From assembly GCF_025905425.1 (NCBI RefSeq), contig NZ_CP109603.1, positions 310,001-374,000 on the forward strand: DNA of 64,000 nucleotides, read 5' to 3'. The DNA is from Pseudomonas putida. GTDB taxonomy: Bacteria; Pseudomonadota; Gammaproteobacteria; Pseudomonadales; Pseudomonadaceae. The stretch's first letter is position 1; every line of letters starts with the position of its first letter. Both the position numbers and the translations under genes were made by a program. Positions 46,464-54,622 of the stretch are shown in pieces. A model generated the notes under the pieces. That model was not told the DNA's origin, searched no databases, and worked only from the letters and a program-made list of their open reading frames with translations.

Positions 46464-46508
46464 CCTGTGGGAGCGGGCTTGCTCCGCGAATGGGGCGCAA
46501 AGCGCCCC
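46464..46508. repeat. REP copy plus hairpin after the TonB receptor gene
   Basis: A single REP core (cctgtgggagcgggcttgctccgcg) is followed by the stem-loop GGGGCGC-aaa-GCGCCCC at 46492-46508, which ends 8 bases from the receptor stop. The hairpin could act in transcript ending or protection for the receptor mRNA. Confidence 0.75.
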
Positions 46509-46516
46509 AAGGGATT

Positions 46517-48592
46517 TCAGAACGACGTCCGCAACCCGACTTGCACGCTGCGCCCCGGTGCTGGCGCAATATCGCGCAGAATCGAACTGGCGTAGCGCAC
46601 GGTCTGGTCCGTCAGGTTTTCACCCCGCACGAACGCCAGCCACTGGCTTTGCCCGATGTCAAAGCGATAGCCGACGCTGGCGCCCAGCGTGGTGTAGCCA
46701 TCGGTGCTGGTCTCGTTGGCCGGCTTGCGATGTTGCGACGTGGCATGCTGCACATCGACCCGCGCCTGCCAGCGGTCCAGCTCCCAGACCAGGCCGCTGT
46801 TCAACCGCAGCGGTGCGATACGCGGCAATGGCTCGCCGCTGTCGAGGTTCTTGGCACGGGTATAGTCGCCGGACAGCTCCAGTGCGAAGCTGCCATACCG
46901 GTTCTCGACCAGTTGCCAGCGGTCCTGCGCCTCGATGCCATAGAAGCGTGCCCGCACACCCTGGTATTGATACTCCGGGATGCCGCCATGGTCGTGGTCA
47001 TGGCCATGGTCGTGATCGTGATCGTGATCGTGGTCATGCTCATCCTCGCCATGGTCGTGATCATGCCCTTCACGCAGGTTACCCGTGCCGATCAGGCCGA
47101 TGTAATTGCGAAAGTGGCTGTAGAACACGCCGACACTGCCCTTGTGGGTACCATTGTCGAAGCGCAGGGCCAGGTCACCAGAAATGGCCTTTTCCTTGTT
47201 CAGGCTGGCATCGCCCACTTCATACGCACCCGTGGCCACGTGCGCACCATTGGCATAGAGCTCATAGAAGGTCGGGGCGCGCTCCGTGTAACCAAGGTTG
47301 GCGGCCAGCGCCCAGACCGGGTCGAGCTGGTACACCGCCCCAGAGGACAGGCTGAAGGCATTGAAACTGCTGGCGCTGTCGGCCGCAGCAAAGGTCGCGT
47401 TGCCCTTGGCATCCGGCTCGACCCGGGTGTGTTCCAGGCGTGCGCCCAGGCTCAGGTTCAGGCGCTCGGTGGCCTGCCATTGCTCGAGCATGAACAGCGC
47501 CAGGCTGTCGGTATCGGTATGCGGGACGAACGCCTCCTCGCCCAGCGCCGAGAACTCGTTGCGACTGACCTGGGCGCCGATCACCCCTTCAACCGGCCCG
47601 ATGGGCTGATGGCGTGCCTCGATGCGGGCTTCGTAGCCCTTGTTCTTGAAGGTGGTGTGCACCTCGCCTTGTTCGATCTCGCTGTGTTCGTAGTCGGTAT
47701 AACCGGCATCGACCTTGACCGAGCTGAACGGGCCGTCCAGGTCGCGCAGCTCTGAGGCGAAGCCGTAGTGGTCCTGCTTCATGTCCAGGCGTACGCCGGG
47801 TTCGGCCACCGAACCGTAGTTGCTGTCATAGCGGCTGTAGGACAAGCCGGCATACCCATGATCCCAATGGTAGGACCCGCCGACGGCGCCCCCGTCCTGG
47901 CGCCCGTCGCTGTTTTCCAGGCGGTGTTTGCTGCCGGGTTCGTCGGCGTCGCGCACTTTCGAACTGCGTGCGTAGCCGGGGATGCGCAGGTCGTTGAACT
48001 GGCGGCTGTTGGCGTCCAGGTGCAAGGCGAAGGCGCCGTTGCCTGCCTCCAGCTTACCGGCGCTGCTGCGGGTGGTGTCGGCACCGCCGTAACGCAGTTC
48101 GCCAGCCCCGTGGATGCCTTCGATGGGCGCATCGGGGATGCGGTTATCGAACGTATTGACCACCCCTCCGATCGCATTGCCGCCATACAGCAGGGCGGCA
48201 GGGCCGCGGACGATTTCGACGCGCTCCACATTCACAGGATCGAGCGGCACGGCGTGATCGTAGGAGAGCGACGAGGCATCCAGGGCGCCGACGCCGTTGC
48301 GCAGGATGCGGATACGGTCGCCGTCCAGGCCACGAATCACCGGGCGACTGGCGCCAGGGCCGAACCAGGTGGAGGCGACACCGGGCTGTTTGTTCAGGGT
48401 TTCACCGAGACTGCCGTGTTGCTGCTGCAGCAGGTCGTCGCCTTCGAGGACCGTGCTCGGGGCGGCCAGTTGGCGGTTGCCCAGCGGGTTGGCAGTGATG
48501 ACCTGGGGTTCGAGTTCAACGGCCTGGCTGGGCGATGAGGCCAGCCAAAGCGCGACGGCGAGGGGGGAGAGGCGGAGCGGGATGTACAGCAT
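46517..48592 (-). CDS. TonB-dependent receptor with His/Asp-rich loop, probable zinc receptor (ZnuD-like)
   Basis: A protein of 691 residues with a signal peptide (LSPLAVALWLASSPSQA) and a plug domain (SRPVIRGLDGDRIRILRNGVG; VERVEIVRGPAALLYGGNAIGG). A 22-strand-type barrel follows, ending SVQVGLRTSF. An extracellular loop at about residues 507-538 is almost only alternating His and Asp, with Gly/Glu. ZnuD-type zinc receptors have such metal-catching loops. A Zur-like box lies 35 bases upstream of the chosen ATG (48592). Zinc is the best guess; copper or nickel are possible. Confidence 0.88.
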   Translation of the reverse strand: MLYIPLRLSPLAVALWLASSPSQAVELEPQVITANPLGNRQLAAPSTVLEGDDLLQQQHGSLGETLNKQPGVASTWFGPGASRPVIRGLDGDRIRILRNGVGALDASSLSYDHAVPLDPVNVERVEIVRGPAALLYGGNAIGGVVNTFDNRIPDAPIEGIHGAGELRYGGADTTRSSAGKLEAGNGAFALHLDANSRQFNDLRIPGYARSSKVRDADEPGSKHRLENSDGRQDGGAVGGSYHWDHGYAGLSYSRYDSNYGSVAEPGVRLDMKQDHYGFASELRDLDGPFSSVKVDAGYTDYEHSEIEQGEVHTTFKNKGYEARIEARHQPIGPVEGVIGAQVSRNEFSALGEEAFVPHTDTDSLALFMLEQWQATERLNLSLGARLEHTRVEPDAKGNATFAAADSASSFNAFSLSSGAVYQLDPVWALAANLGYTERAPTFYELYANGAHVATGAYEVGDASLNKEKAISGDLALRFDNGTHKGSVGVFYSHFRNYIGLIGTGNLREGHDHDHGEDEHDHDHDHDHDHGHDHDHGGIPEYQYQGVRARFYGIEAQDRWQLVENRYGSFALELSGDYTRAKNLDSGEPLPRIAPLRLNSGLVWELDRWQARVDVQHATSQHRKPANETSTDGYTTLGASVGYRFDIGQSQWLAFVRGENLTDQTVRYASSILRDIAPAPGRSVQVGLRTSF

Positions 48593-48626
48593 GGGGATGG
48601 GGCGTTCCTTGGCAGAGGCTGTTTTA

Positions 48627-48643
48627 ATGTAACTGTATAACAT
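48627..48643 (-). promoter_or_regulatory. Zur-like operator upstream of the TonB receptor
   Basis: On the minus strand the site reads ATGTTATA-C-AGTTACAT. The left half is identical to the Zur half-site ATGTTATA, and the right half matches TATAACAT at 5 of 8 positions, with the correct one-base centre (17 bases in all). It lies where a repressor would cover the promoter. Fits zinc-controlled expression of the His-rich receptor. Confidence 0.55.
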
Positions 48644-48757
48644 ATCTATTTCAGCATAAGGGTTTCGCCTCTGGCCAGCGGTTTTTCAAGCGCCCCCAGA
48701 TCCCCTGGCCACTACACTCGTGTAAGGTGCGCACCTTTCCCACGCTGGAGCACTGGC

Positions 48758-48979
48758 ATGAGCACGGCCCAACACAACGCGCTGCACGGCAAGACCCTGG
48801 AGCAGATCCTCACCGAGCTGGTGGCTCACTACCAATGGCAGGGCCTTGCCGAGCGTGTCGACGTGCGCTGCTTCAAGAGCAATCCGACCATCAAGTCGAG
48901 CCTGACTTTCCTGCGTAAGACCCCTTGGGCACGGGAGAAGGTCGAACAGCTGTACGTGAAGCTGCAGCGCAAGGCCTGA
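48758..48979 (+). CDS. VF530-family small DNA-binding protein (DUF2132)
   Basis: A protein of 73 residues, the family length, with the conserved core [19 protein letters not shown] and [21 protein letters not shown]. Members are small helical proteins with a reported DNA-binding fold and no known pathway. It lies 1 base before the Pr6Pr membrane-protein gene, so the two are co-transcribed. Confidence 0.88.
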   Translation: MSTAQHNALHGKTLEQILTELVAHYQWQGLAERVDVRCFKSNPTIKSSLTFLRKTPWAREKVEQLYVKLQRKA

Positions 48980-48980
48980 G

Positions 48981-49622
48981 GTGCGGCGCCATCCGTGGCT
49001 GACCCTGGCAGCCCTGCTCGGCTGGTTCGGCCTTGCCGTCCAGGTCTATCTGGTACTGCTGGCACGCTGGCAGGAGCACGCCAGCCTGATCGGCGGCCTG
49101 GTCAATGTGTTCGGCTACTTCACGGTTTTGACCAACACCCTGGTGGCGACTGTGCTGAGCTATGCGGCGTTTGGCCGAGAGGGCGGCGCCAAGCGCTTCT
49201 TCCTGTTGCCGTCGGTAAGTTCTGCTGTGGCGGCCAGTATCGTGCTGGTGGCGCTGGCCTACAGCGTGCTGTTGCGCCACCTGTGGCAACCCGAGGGCTG
49301 GCAGTGGCTGGCGGACGAACTGCTGCACGATGTGATGCCGGCGTTGTTCGTGCTGTACTGGTGGTTCGCAGTGCCCAAGGGCCATTTGCGGCTGTGGCAC
49401 CTGGCGCGCTGGGCGCTGTACCCGGCGGGGTACTTTGTTTATGCACTGTGGCGGGGCAGTGAGATTGGCGTGTATGCCTACCCGTTCATCGATGTGTCGA
49501 GACTCGGCTATGGGCAGGTCATGCTCAATGCCCTCGGGGTGTTGGCGGGGTTCTGGGGGATTGGGCTGGTGCTGCTGGGGCTGGATAGGTGGCGGGGCAG
49601 GCAGTTGGCGGCCAGCGTGTAG
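48981..49622 (+). CDS. Pr6Pr-family integral membrane protein
   Basis: A protein of 213 residues with six predicted membrane helices. It has the Pr6Pr/AIG1-like pattern (NVFGYFTVLTNTLVA; DELLHDVMPALFVLYWW; YPAGYFVYALWRG). The function of bacterial members is unknown; some eukaryotic relatives are lipid hydrolases, and the conserved Asn/Thr and His positions are retained here. It starts at GTG 48981. The stop lies within a short TGTAGGAGC inverted repeat. Confidence 0.85.
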   Translation: MRRHPWLTLAALLGWFGLAVQVYLVLLARWQEHASLIGGLVNVFGYFTVLTNTLVATVLSYAAFGREGGAKRFFLLPSVSSAVAASIVLVALAYSVLLRHLWQPEGWQWLADELLHDVMPALFVLYWWFAVPKGHLRLWHLARWALYPAGYFVYALWRGSEIGVYAYPFIDVSRLGYGQVMLNALGVLAGFWGIGLVLLGLDRWRGRQLAASV

Positions 49623-49645
49623 GAGCAGCGCAAGGCTGCTCTACA
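49619..49645 (+). terminator. Hairpin overlapping the Pr6Pr stop codon
   Basis: GTAGGAGCAGC and GCTGCTCTAC form a 10-bp stem with one bulge around GCAAG. The element starts inside the stop codon and belongs to the same TGTAGGAGC repeat family as 32749-32780. It lacks a T run, so it is a weak or processing-type terminator. Confidence 0.45.
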
Positions 49646-49677
49646 GAAAGCGCGTTACCTGTTGAGGCCTGGGCCGT

Positions 49678-50439
49678 TTACTCGTCGTCCGCAGTACCGT
49701 CTGCCCGCCAGTAGGCCGCTGCTTTCAAGGCATCTTCCGGCACGCCTTTGTCCAGCAACAACGCCTTGGCCTGGCGAGTCAGGGCTTTCTCCAGCGCCAC
49801 CCAACCGTACAGCTTGCCTTGCGGCAAGGTCAGGTTCTTCAGCAGGGCGAGCACGTCCTCTTCCTGGCGCCTTACCCAGATCACATCCAGCTGCGCCTTG
49901 CTCGGCAGTGGCTGGCGCTCCTGTTCGTCTTCGATCTGGATCACCGCCAGCACCTGGCGGCCCGCAGGCAGTTCTTCAAGGCGCCGGCCGATGGCGGGGA
50001 TGGCGGTCTCGTCGCCAATCAGCAGGTAACTGTCGAAGATGTCCGGCACCACCAGCGAGGCCCTGGGGCCGGCGATGTTCAGGTGCTGGCCTGGGGTGGC
50101 CTGGGCAGCCCAGGTGGAGGCAGGGCCATCACCGTGCAGGACGAAGTCGATGTCCAGCTCAAGGGCCACCAGGTCGATGCGCCGTGGCGTGTATTCGCGC
50201 ATGGTGGGCCGTGCGCCACCGTCACGGCCCAGGTTACTGGCCTCGATGGCCTGCTGTTGCTCTGGGGTTTCGGCGAACAGCAGTTTGACGTGGTCGTCAC
50301 TGCCGACGCTGGTGAAGCCCGCCAGCTCCGCACCACCCAACGTGATACGACGCATGCGTGGGGTCAGGTCGGTGACGCGCAGCACGTCAAGGCGGCGTTG
50401 GCGGATTTCGTGATTGACGCGGTGGATGGTGTCACTCAT
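49678..50439 (-). CDS. Siderophore-interacting protein (ferric-siderophore reductase, YqjH/ViuB type)
   Basis: A protein of 253 residues. The FAD-binding domain has the family sequence RMRRITLGGAELAGF and PRRIDLVALELDIDFVLHGDGPASTWA. The NADPH domain follows (DSYLLIGDETAIPAIGRRLEEL), and the C-terminus is typical (YGWVALEKALTRQAKALL). It reduces ferric siderophores in the cytosol to release iron. It overlaps the PadR regulator gene by 8 bases, so the two form an operon. Confidence 0.92.
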   Translation of the reverse strand: MSDTIHRVNHEIRQRRLDVLRVTDLTPRMRRITLGGAELAGFTSVGSDDHVKLLFAETPEQQQAIEASNLGRDGGARPTMREYTPRRIDLVALELDIDFVLHGDGPASTWAAQATPGQHLNIAGPRASLVVPDIFDSYLLIGDETAIPAIGRRLEELPAGRQVLAVIQIEDEQERQPLPSKAQLDVIWVRRQEEDVLALLKNLTLPQGKLYGWVALEKALTRQAKALLLDKGVPEDALKAAAYWRADGTADDE

Positions 50440-50977
50440 GGGTGTTCTCCGTAACGGGGGCGGCCGGCCCGGAGGCGATGGCCTTGGCAGTGTTGTTGAG
50501 CAGGTCGCGAACCCGCTCGATTTCTTCCGGTGTCCAGCGCCCGCTGTGCATATGCAGTGCATGGCGCAGGTTGCCGACTGCTTCATGGATCTCGGGTGGG
50601 CGGTCGTGGCCGCGCAGTGCGCGCTTGCTGACTTCAATGCGCATGCGCACGCCGTCAAGGGCGACGGCCTGTTCGGCCAGGGCGTTGCGGCCGGCATCGG
50701 TGATGACGTAAAGGCGTTTGCTGCCTTGGGTCTGGCCGCTGATCAGCTCGGCCTCCTCAAGGAAGTTGAGGGTGGGGTAGATGACGCCAGGGCTAGGGCT
50801 GTAGCTGCCGTCGAAGAGGTTTTCGATTTGGCGGATCAGGTCATAGCCGTGGCCAGCTTGCTCGGCCAGCAAGGCCAGCATCAGCAGCTTCAGATCGCCC
50901 GGGGCGAAGACGCGTGGGCCGCGTTCGCCGCGGCCGGGGCGACGTTCGAAGGGGTCGTGGGGTGAATGCTCGCGCAT
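50432..50977 (-). CDS. PadR-family regulator, YqjI-like but lacking the Cys/His-rich leader
   Basis: A protein of 181 residues. The PadR winged helix (LLMLALLAEQAGHGYDLIRQIENL; SPSPGVIYPTLNFLEEAELI) closely resembles E. coli YqjI, the nickel-responsive repressor of the siderophore reductase yqjH. YqjI has a long Cys/His-rich N-terminus; here only about 25 residues precede the fold, with no cysteine. The second ATG (50977) is chosen because GGAG lies nine bases upstream. It sits in an operon with the reductase rather than opposite to it. Confidence 0.88.
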   Translation of the reverse strand: MREHSPHDPFERRPGRGERGPRVFAPGDLKLLMLALLAEQAGHGYDLIRQIENLFDGSYSPSPGVIYPTLNFLEEAELISGQTQGSKRLYVITDAGRNALAEQAVALDGVRMRIEVSKRALRGHDRPPEIHEAVGNLRHALHMHSGRWTPEEIERVRDLLNNTAKAIASGPAAPVTENTHE

Positions 50978-51002
50978 GATCATGGGCTCCGTCTTGTGCG
51001 AT

Positions 51003-51032
51003 ATATCTTAAGATATTACTCAAGATATATCT
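51003..51032 (-). promoter_or_regulatory. Twin palindromes, candidate PadR autoregulatory operator
   Basis: ATATCTTAAGATAT (51003-51016) is a perfect 14-base palindrome, and AGATATATCT (51023-51032) is a second one. Both are made of the same AGATAT/ATATCT half-site. They lie 26-55 bases upstream of the PadR start, as expected for autorepression. Confidence 0.6.
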
Positions 51033-51053
51033 AAAGACAAGCCCTTTAATGCG

Positions 51054-51066
51054 GATGATTATCATC
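51054..51066 (-). promoter_or_regulatory. Fur-box-like core upstream of padR-sip
   Basis: GATGATTATCATC is a perfect palindrome whose complement contains ATGATAATCAT, identical to the 11-base centre of the Fur consensus. The flanks match less well. It lies just beyond the PadR palindromes and would add iron control to the siderophore reductase operon. It touches the stop codon of the upstream PBP gene. Confidence 0.55.
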
Positions 51067-54000
51067 TAAATGTTGGATGAGTCCGATCCGTGCATCGCTA
51101 CCTGGGGTGGTTTGCACTCATTTGGATTGCCAGGTTGCAGGTACGGCATGAGGATCGGCGCCATGCCCTTGAGCACCTGAACGGGCAACGCCGAGGTAAA
51201 TTTGAAGGCTTCCGCCGTGCGCCCCGGCACGAACGCAGTCAATGTGCCGAAGTGGTTATCCCCCAGGAAGAACACGAACGTGGCGGTACGGTTCAGCGAG
51301 CGCGAGCCGATCAGCCGGCCGCCCGCCCCGAAGCTTTCGATGCGGTTGTCGCCGGTACCGGTCTTGCCGCCCATCACCAGCGGTGTGCCGTCCTGTAGCT
51401 TGAAACTGCCGGAAATACGCCGGGCGGTACCCGCATCGACCACTTGCGACATGGCCCCTTTCAGGGCCCGCGCGACCTCAACCGGAAGGATGCGTTGGCC
51501 GCGGTCCGGGTCACTCACCAGCTTGGTCTCGTAGGGCGTGTTGTCGGCGAAGTGCAGGGTGTCGATGCGCAAGGTCGGCAGGCGCACGCCGTCGTTCTGG
51601 ATAATGCCGACCAGTTCGGAGAGGGCGGCCGGGCGGTCGCCCGAGCTGCCGATGGCGGTGGCCAGTGACGGCACTAGGTGGTCGAACGGATAGCCCACGC
51701 GCTTCCAGCGTTGGTGGATGTCGAGGAACGCTTCGATCTCGACCATGGTGCGAATGCGGCTGTCGCGCGCGCCCTGGTGGCGGCTCTTGAACAGCCAGCC
51801 ATACACCTCCTGGCGTTCGAAGCGGCTGGCATTGACCATTTCGGTCAGCGACGAACTCGGGTGCTTGAGCAGGTAGCCGAGCAACCACAGGTCCAGTGGG
51901 TGGACCTTGGCGATGTAACCCTGGTCAGGCAAGTCGTACTTGCCCGGGCCGTAGGCGTCGTACATTTCCGACAGGCGACCGTCGGTGAGTTTGCCCAGGG
52001 CGATCTTGTCGTCCTTGCTGTGCGCGCGCACGAACGCGTTGAAGGTTTCCTGGCCCGCTTCGGGGAACAGGTAACGGTGCACCGCCGCCAGGCGCTGTGG
52101 GGTCACGCGCATGCTGTCGAGGAAGGTATCCAGGCGTTGTTGCGAGGTCTTGCGCTGGTACTTCTTCCAGAACCGCATCAGGTAGTTGGTGCCTTCCTTG
52201 TCAGCGAACCGGGCCAGGTATTCCTGGCGGCGTGGGTCGGCGTCGTCCTTGAGCAGCGGTACCCGATTGAACGGCTGTTGGTAGGTCACGTAGCGCACCA
52301 CGTCGCGCATCAGGCGGATAAACGGCAGGTTGATCGACTCGCGCAGGGCAATCTTCAGCGTCGGGTTGCGGCTGTTGTCTTCCTTGCGGAAGTTGTTGAA
52401 CACGTGCATGCCGCCGCCGGTGAAGAACGCTTCGCCGGTATTGGCCGAATACTTGCGTTCCAGCGCGGCGTCGAGCATGGCATCGAGGTTCTGGTCCTTG
52501 CTGTTTTGCGTCAGCCATTCCAGCGACCACTGGGTGAGGCGGTCCAGTTCGGCCACCTCGACCTTTTTCAGTTCGGCGGCAGGCTTGCCAGCGTATTTGT
52601 CGTGCAGTTCGGCAATGATTTCAAGGTAGGTGGTAAGCACCCGCAGCTTGGCGGTCGAGCCCAGCTCCAGCTTGCTGCCTTCGTTGATGTCAAACGGCTG
52701 GTCGGTGCTGTCGGTCTGCACCCGCACCCGCGAACCGTCCGCCGTGCGCTCGATCAGCGTGAAGCTGTAGCGCACCTGGTCGGTGGTCTTGCTGGTCAGC
52801 AGGCGCTCGCCGATCAGGCCAATCTGGGCGGCAAATTCAGGGTCGGAGAGGTTTTTCAGGTACTGGCTGACCTGCATCTGCAGGTCGGCCTGCAAGGTGC
52901 TGGTGGCCGACAAGTCGAGGCGATCGAGGTCGTACAGTGGGCGGTTGAGCATGGCCGCCAGGCGATTACGGGCCAGGCTGATGCCTTTGTTGGTGATGAT
53001 CGGGACGATGGTCGGTTGTGCCACCCAGTCGCGATACACCGCCTTGCTGGCCAGCGCCGCGTCTGCCAGTGGCTGGTCGATGACCTTGTTGGCGGCCAGT
53101 ACGCGAACGTGCGAATCTGTGAGCTCGGCCAGTTCGACGCGGCCTTTGGACAGGTAATGCGAGGGGCGGCGCTGGGCGATCATCAGCGACAGCACCTGGC
53201 GCAGTGCCAGGCCGCGCGCGGCCATGCTTTCGGGGTCGCTGGCGGTCGAGATCAAGGCCTGGTTGACCTGATCGAAATCGGCGCCGTACCACACCCGCAA
53301 GCCCTCAGCCATGCCATGCACTTCGCCGTGGCCGGGCACCGCCGAGAGCGGCACGCTGTTGAGGTAGTCGCGCACGATGCGCTGACGGGCCTCGGTGGTG
53401 TCCGGGCCGCCCTGGTAGGCGCGCACGCTGGCGGAAATCATCTGCCGAATCTTCTCGGCACCGGACACGGTCAGGCCATCCGGCGAGTGGCGGTACTTCT
53501 CCAGTTGCGTCGCCAGGGTACTGCCGCCCGCCGACTGGCCGGGCAGGGCAAAGTACTTGGCCACCTGGCTGTAGGCGGCCTTGGCGAAGCGCGGCCAATC
53601 CACCGCCGGGTTGTTGCGCGGGTCCTTGGTATCGAGCAGGTCGCGGTTCTCGATATACAACAGGCTGTTGACCATCACCGGCGGGATCGCTGCAAAGTCC
53701 GGGTACAGGTGCTGCGGGTAGTTGTACTGGTAGAGCGTGTCGCCACGGCAGTCGGTGATCGACAGGCCAGCCTGGATCTTCTCGATGTAGGGGGCGAACA
53801 GGCCGTGATCGACGTAGTCCATCAACGCTGGCGAGAACCGCACTTGTTCACTGATCAGGTAGTCGCGTTTGAGCAGCCGCGGCAGGAATTCACCTAGCGC
53901 GCTGTAGCCCAAACGTTTGTCGAACGGGCCTTCACCGGGGTAGACGATGGCATCGCTGGGGCCAGGCTGCAGCGAATAGGTCAGGGTGGTGGCGAGTTTG

Positions 54001-54203
54001 CTGAATTCCCGCGATTGCAGGTTGGAGGTGCGGAACTCGTCATAGGCGGCAAAACCCAGGGCAATGAGGGCCACCAGCAGGATGAGGATGATCAGCCGCC
54101 ACCAGAGCCGACGCTGACGTGGGGACTTTGCAGGTGGCGTCTCGGCCGGAGGGGTTGCGGGTGCTTCCGTTCTGGTTGGTTCCGATTGCCACAGTGCGCC
54201 CAT
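51066..54203 (-). CDS. Large class A penicillin-binding protein (GT51 plus transpeptidase)
   Basis: A protein of 1045 residues, longer than PBP1a/1b. A Pro/Thr-rich cytosolic tail and a membrane helix (LWWRLIILILLVALIALGFAA) are followed by a GT51 transglycosylase domain (NSLLYIENRDLLDT; GQSAGGSTLATQLEKYRHSP). A transpeptidase domain follows with SxxK as STAK and KTG as MGGKTGTGDN. A long insert of about 250 residues lies between the two active-site motifs. It should polymerise and cross-link peptidoglycan; the specialised role is unknown. Confidence 0.88.
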   Translation of the reverse strand: MGALWQSEPTRTEAPATPPAETPPAKSPRQRRLWWRLIILILLVALIALGFAAYDEFRTSNLQSREFSKLATTLTYSLQPGPSDAIVYPGEGPFDKRLGYSALGEFLPRLLKRDYLISEQVRFSPALMDYVDHGLFAPYIEKIQAGLSITDCRGDTLYQYNYPQHLYPDFAAIPPVMVNSLLYIENRDLLDTKDPRNNPAVDWPRFAKAAYSQVAKYFALPGQSAGGSTLATQLEKYRHSPDGLTVSGAEKIRQMISASVRAYQGGPDTTEARQRIVRDYLNSVPLSAVPGHGEVHGMAEGLRVWYGADFDQVNQALISTASDPESMAARGLALRQVLSLMIAQRRPSHYLSKGRVELAELTDSHVRVLAANKVIDQPLADAALASKAVYRDWVAQPTIVPIITNKGISLARNRLAAMLNRPLYDLDRLDLSATSTLQADLQMQVSQYLKNLSDPEFAAQIGLIGERLLTSKTTDQVRYSFTLIERTADGSRVRVQTDSTDQPFDINEGSKLELGSTAKLRVLTTYLEIIAELHDKYAGKPAAELKKVEVAELDRLTQWSLEWLTQNSKDQNLDAMLDAALERKYSANTGEAFFTGGGMHVFNNFRKEDNSRNPTLKIALRESINLPFIRLMRDVVRYVTYQQPFNRVPLLKDDADPRRQEYLARFADKEGTNYLMRFWKKYQRKTSQQRLDTFLDSMRVTPQRLAAVHRYLFPEAGQETFNAFVRAHSKDDKIALGKLTDGRLSEMYDAYGPGKYDLPDQGYIAKVHPLDLWLLGYLLKHPSSSLTEMVNASRFERQEVYGWLFKSRHQGARDSRIRTMVEIEAFLDIHQRWKRVGYPFDHLVPSLATAIGSSGDRPAALSELVGIIQNDGVRLPTLRIDTLHFADNTPYETKLVSDPDRGQRILPVEVARALKGAMSQVVDAGTARRISGSFKLQDGTPLVMGGKTGTGDNRIESFGAGGRLIGSRSLNRTATFVFFLGDNHFGTLTAFVPGRTAEAFKFTSALPVQVLKGMAPILMPYLQPGNPNECKPPQVAMHGSDSSNI

Positions 54204-54622
54204 AGTCTTCTATCCGGCCAGGTATTTTCGTCTTGCTTGTCTGAAGCTTAGACGTTGACCGGGTTAGGTGAAAAATTTGTAGGAGGGCGAGAAAACTGGC
54301 GTAGGGATATGCGGCTTTGGTGTGGGTTTCGGGGTAAGGCGATGTTGTTAAGGTGGCAGCATGTGTCTGGCGCTGTTCGCAGCCTCAGAACCCTACACGG
54401 GATGAAATTTGCCCGAGATTTCTCGCCAAATTTCCCCGTTTATACAGTGAAAATCCCTACAGGGAGCTTCCTATACTGCTCGCCCCCTTCGCCCTGTCGG
54501 ACGCTCTACTCCGGCACACGGGCCGGCCCACGAGGCCTGCCCGGCAAGCCAACGCCCCGCCTATCGGCTCGGCTGGTGCTGCACGAAGGCCAAATCCAAT
54601 AACAAAATGAGGTTGTATTGCT
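54204..54622. promoter_or_regulatory. Gene-free region with a nested dyad upstream of the permease
   Basis: There is no credible gene in these 419 bases. At 54404-54434 two perfect inverted repeats are nested: the outer arms GAAATTTG and CAAATTTC enclose the inner palindrome CGAGA-tt-TCTCG. It lies about 190 bases upstream of the permease ATG and looks like an operator or a leader hairpin. TATACT at 54472-54477 could be a -10, but no convincing -35 was found. The rest up to the permease start is a GC-rich leader. Confidence 0.45.

Noticed and set aside
46980..47070. Hexamer tandem repeat as a regulatory or minisatellite locus
   Set aside because: It is in frame and encodes the His/Asp loop of the TonB receptor, so it is treated as coding; only possible length variation is kept as a note.
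51678..53897. A 739-codon open frame on the + strand opposite the class A PBP
   Set aside because: It mirrors the PBP codons and lacks a ribosome-binding site or motif.
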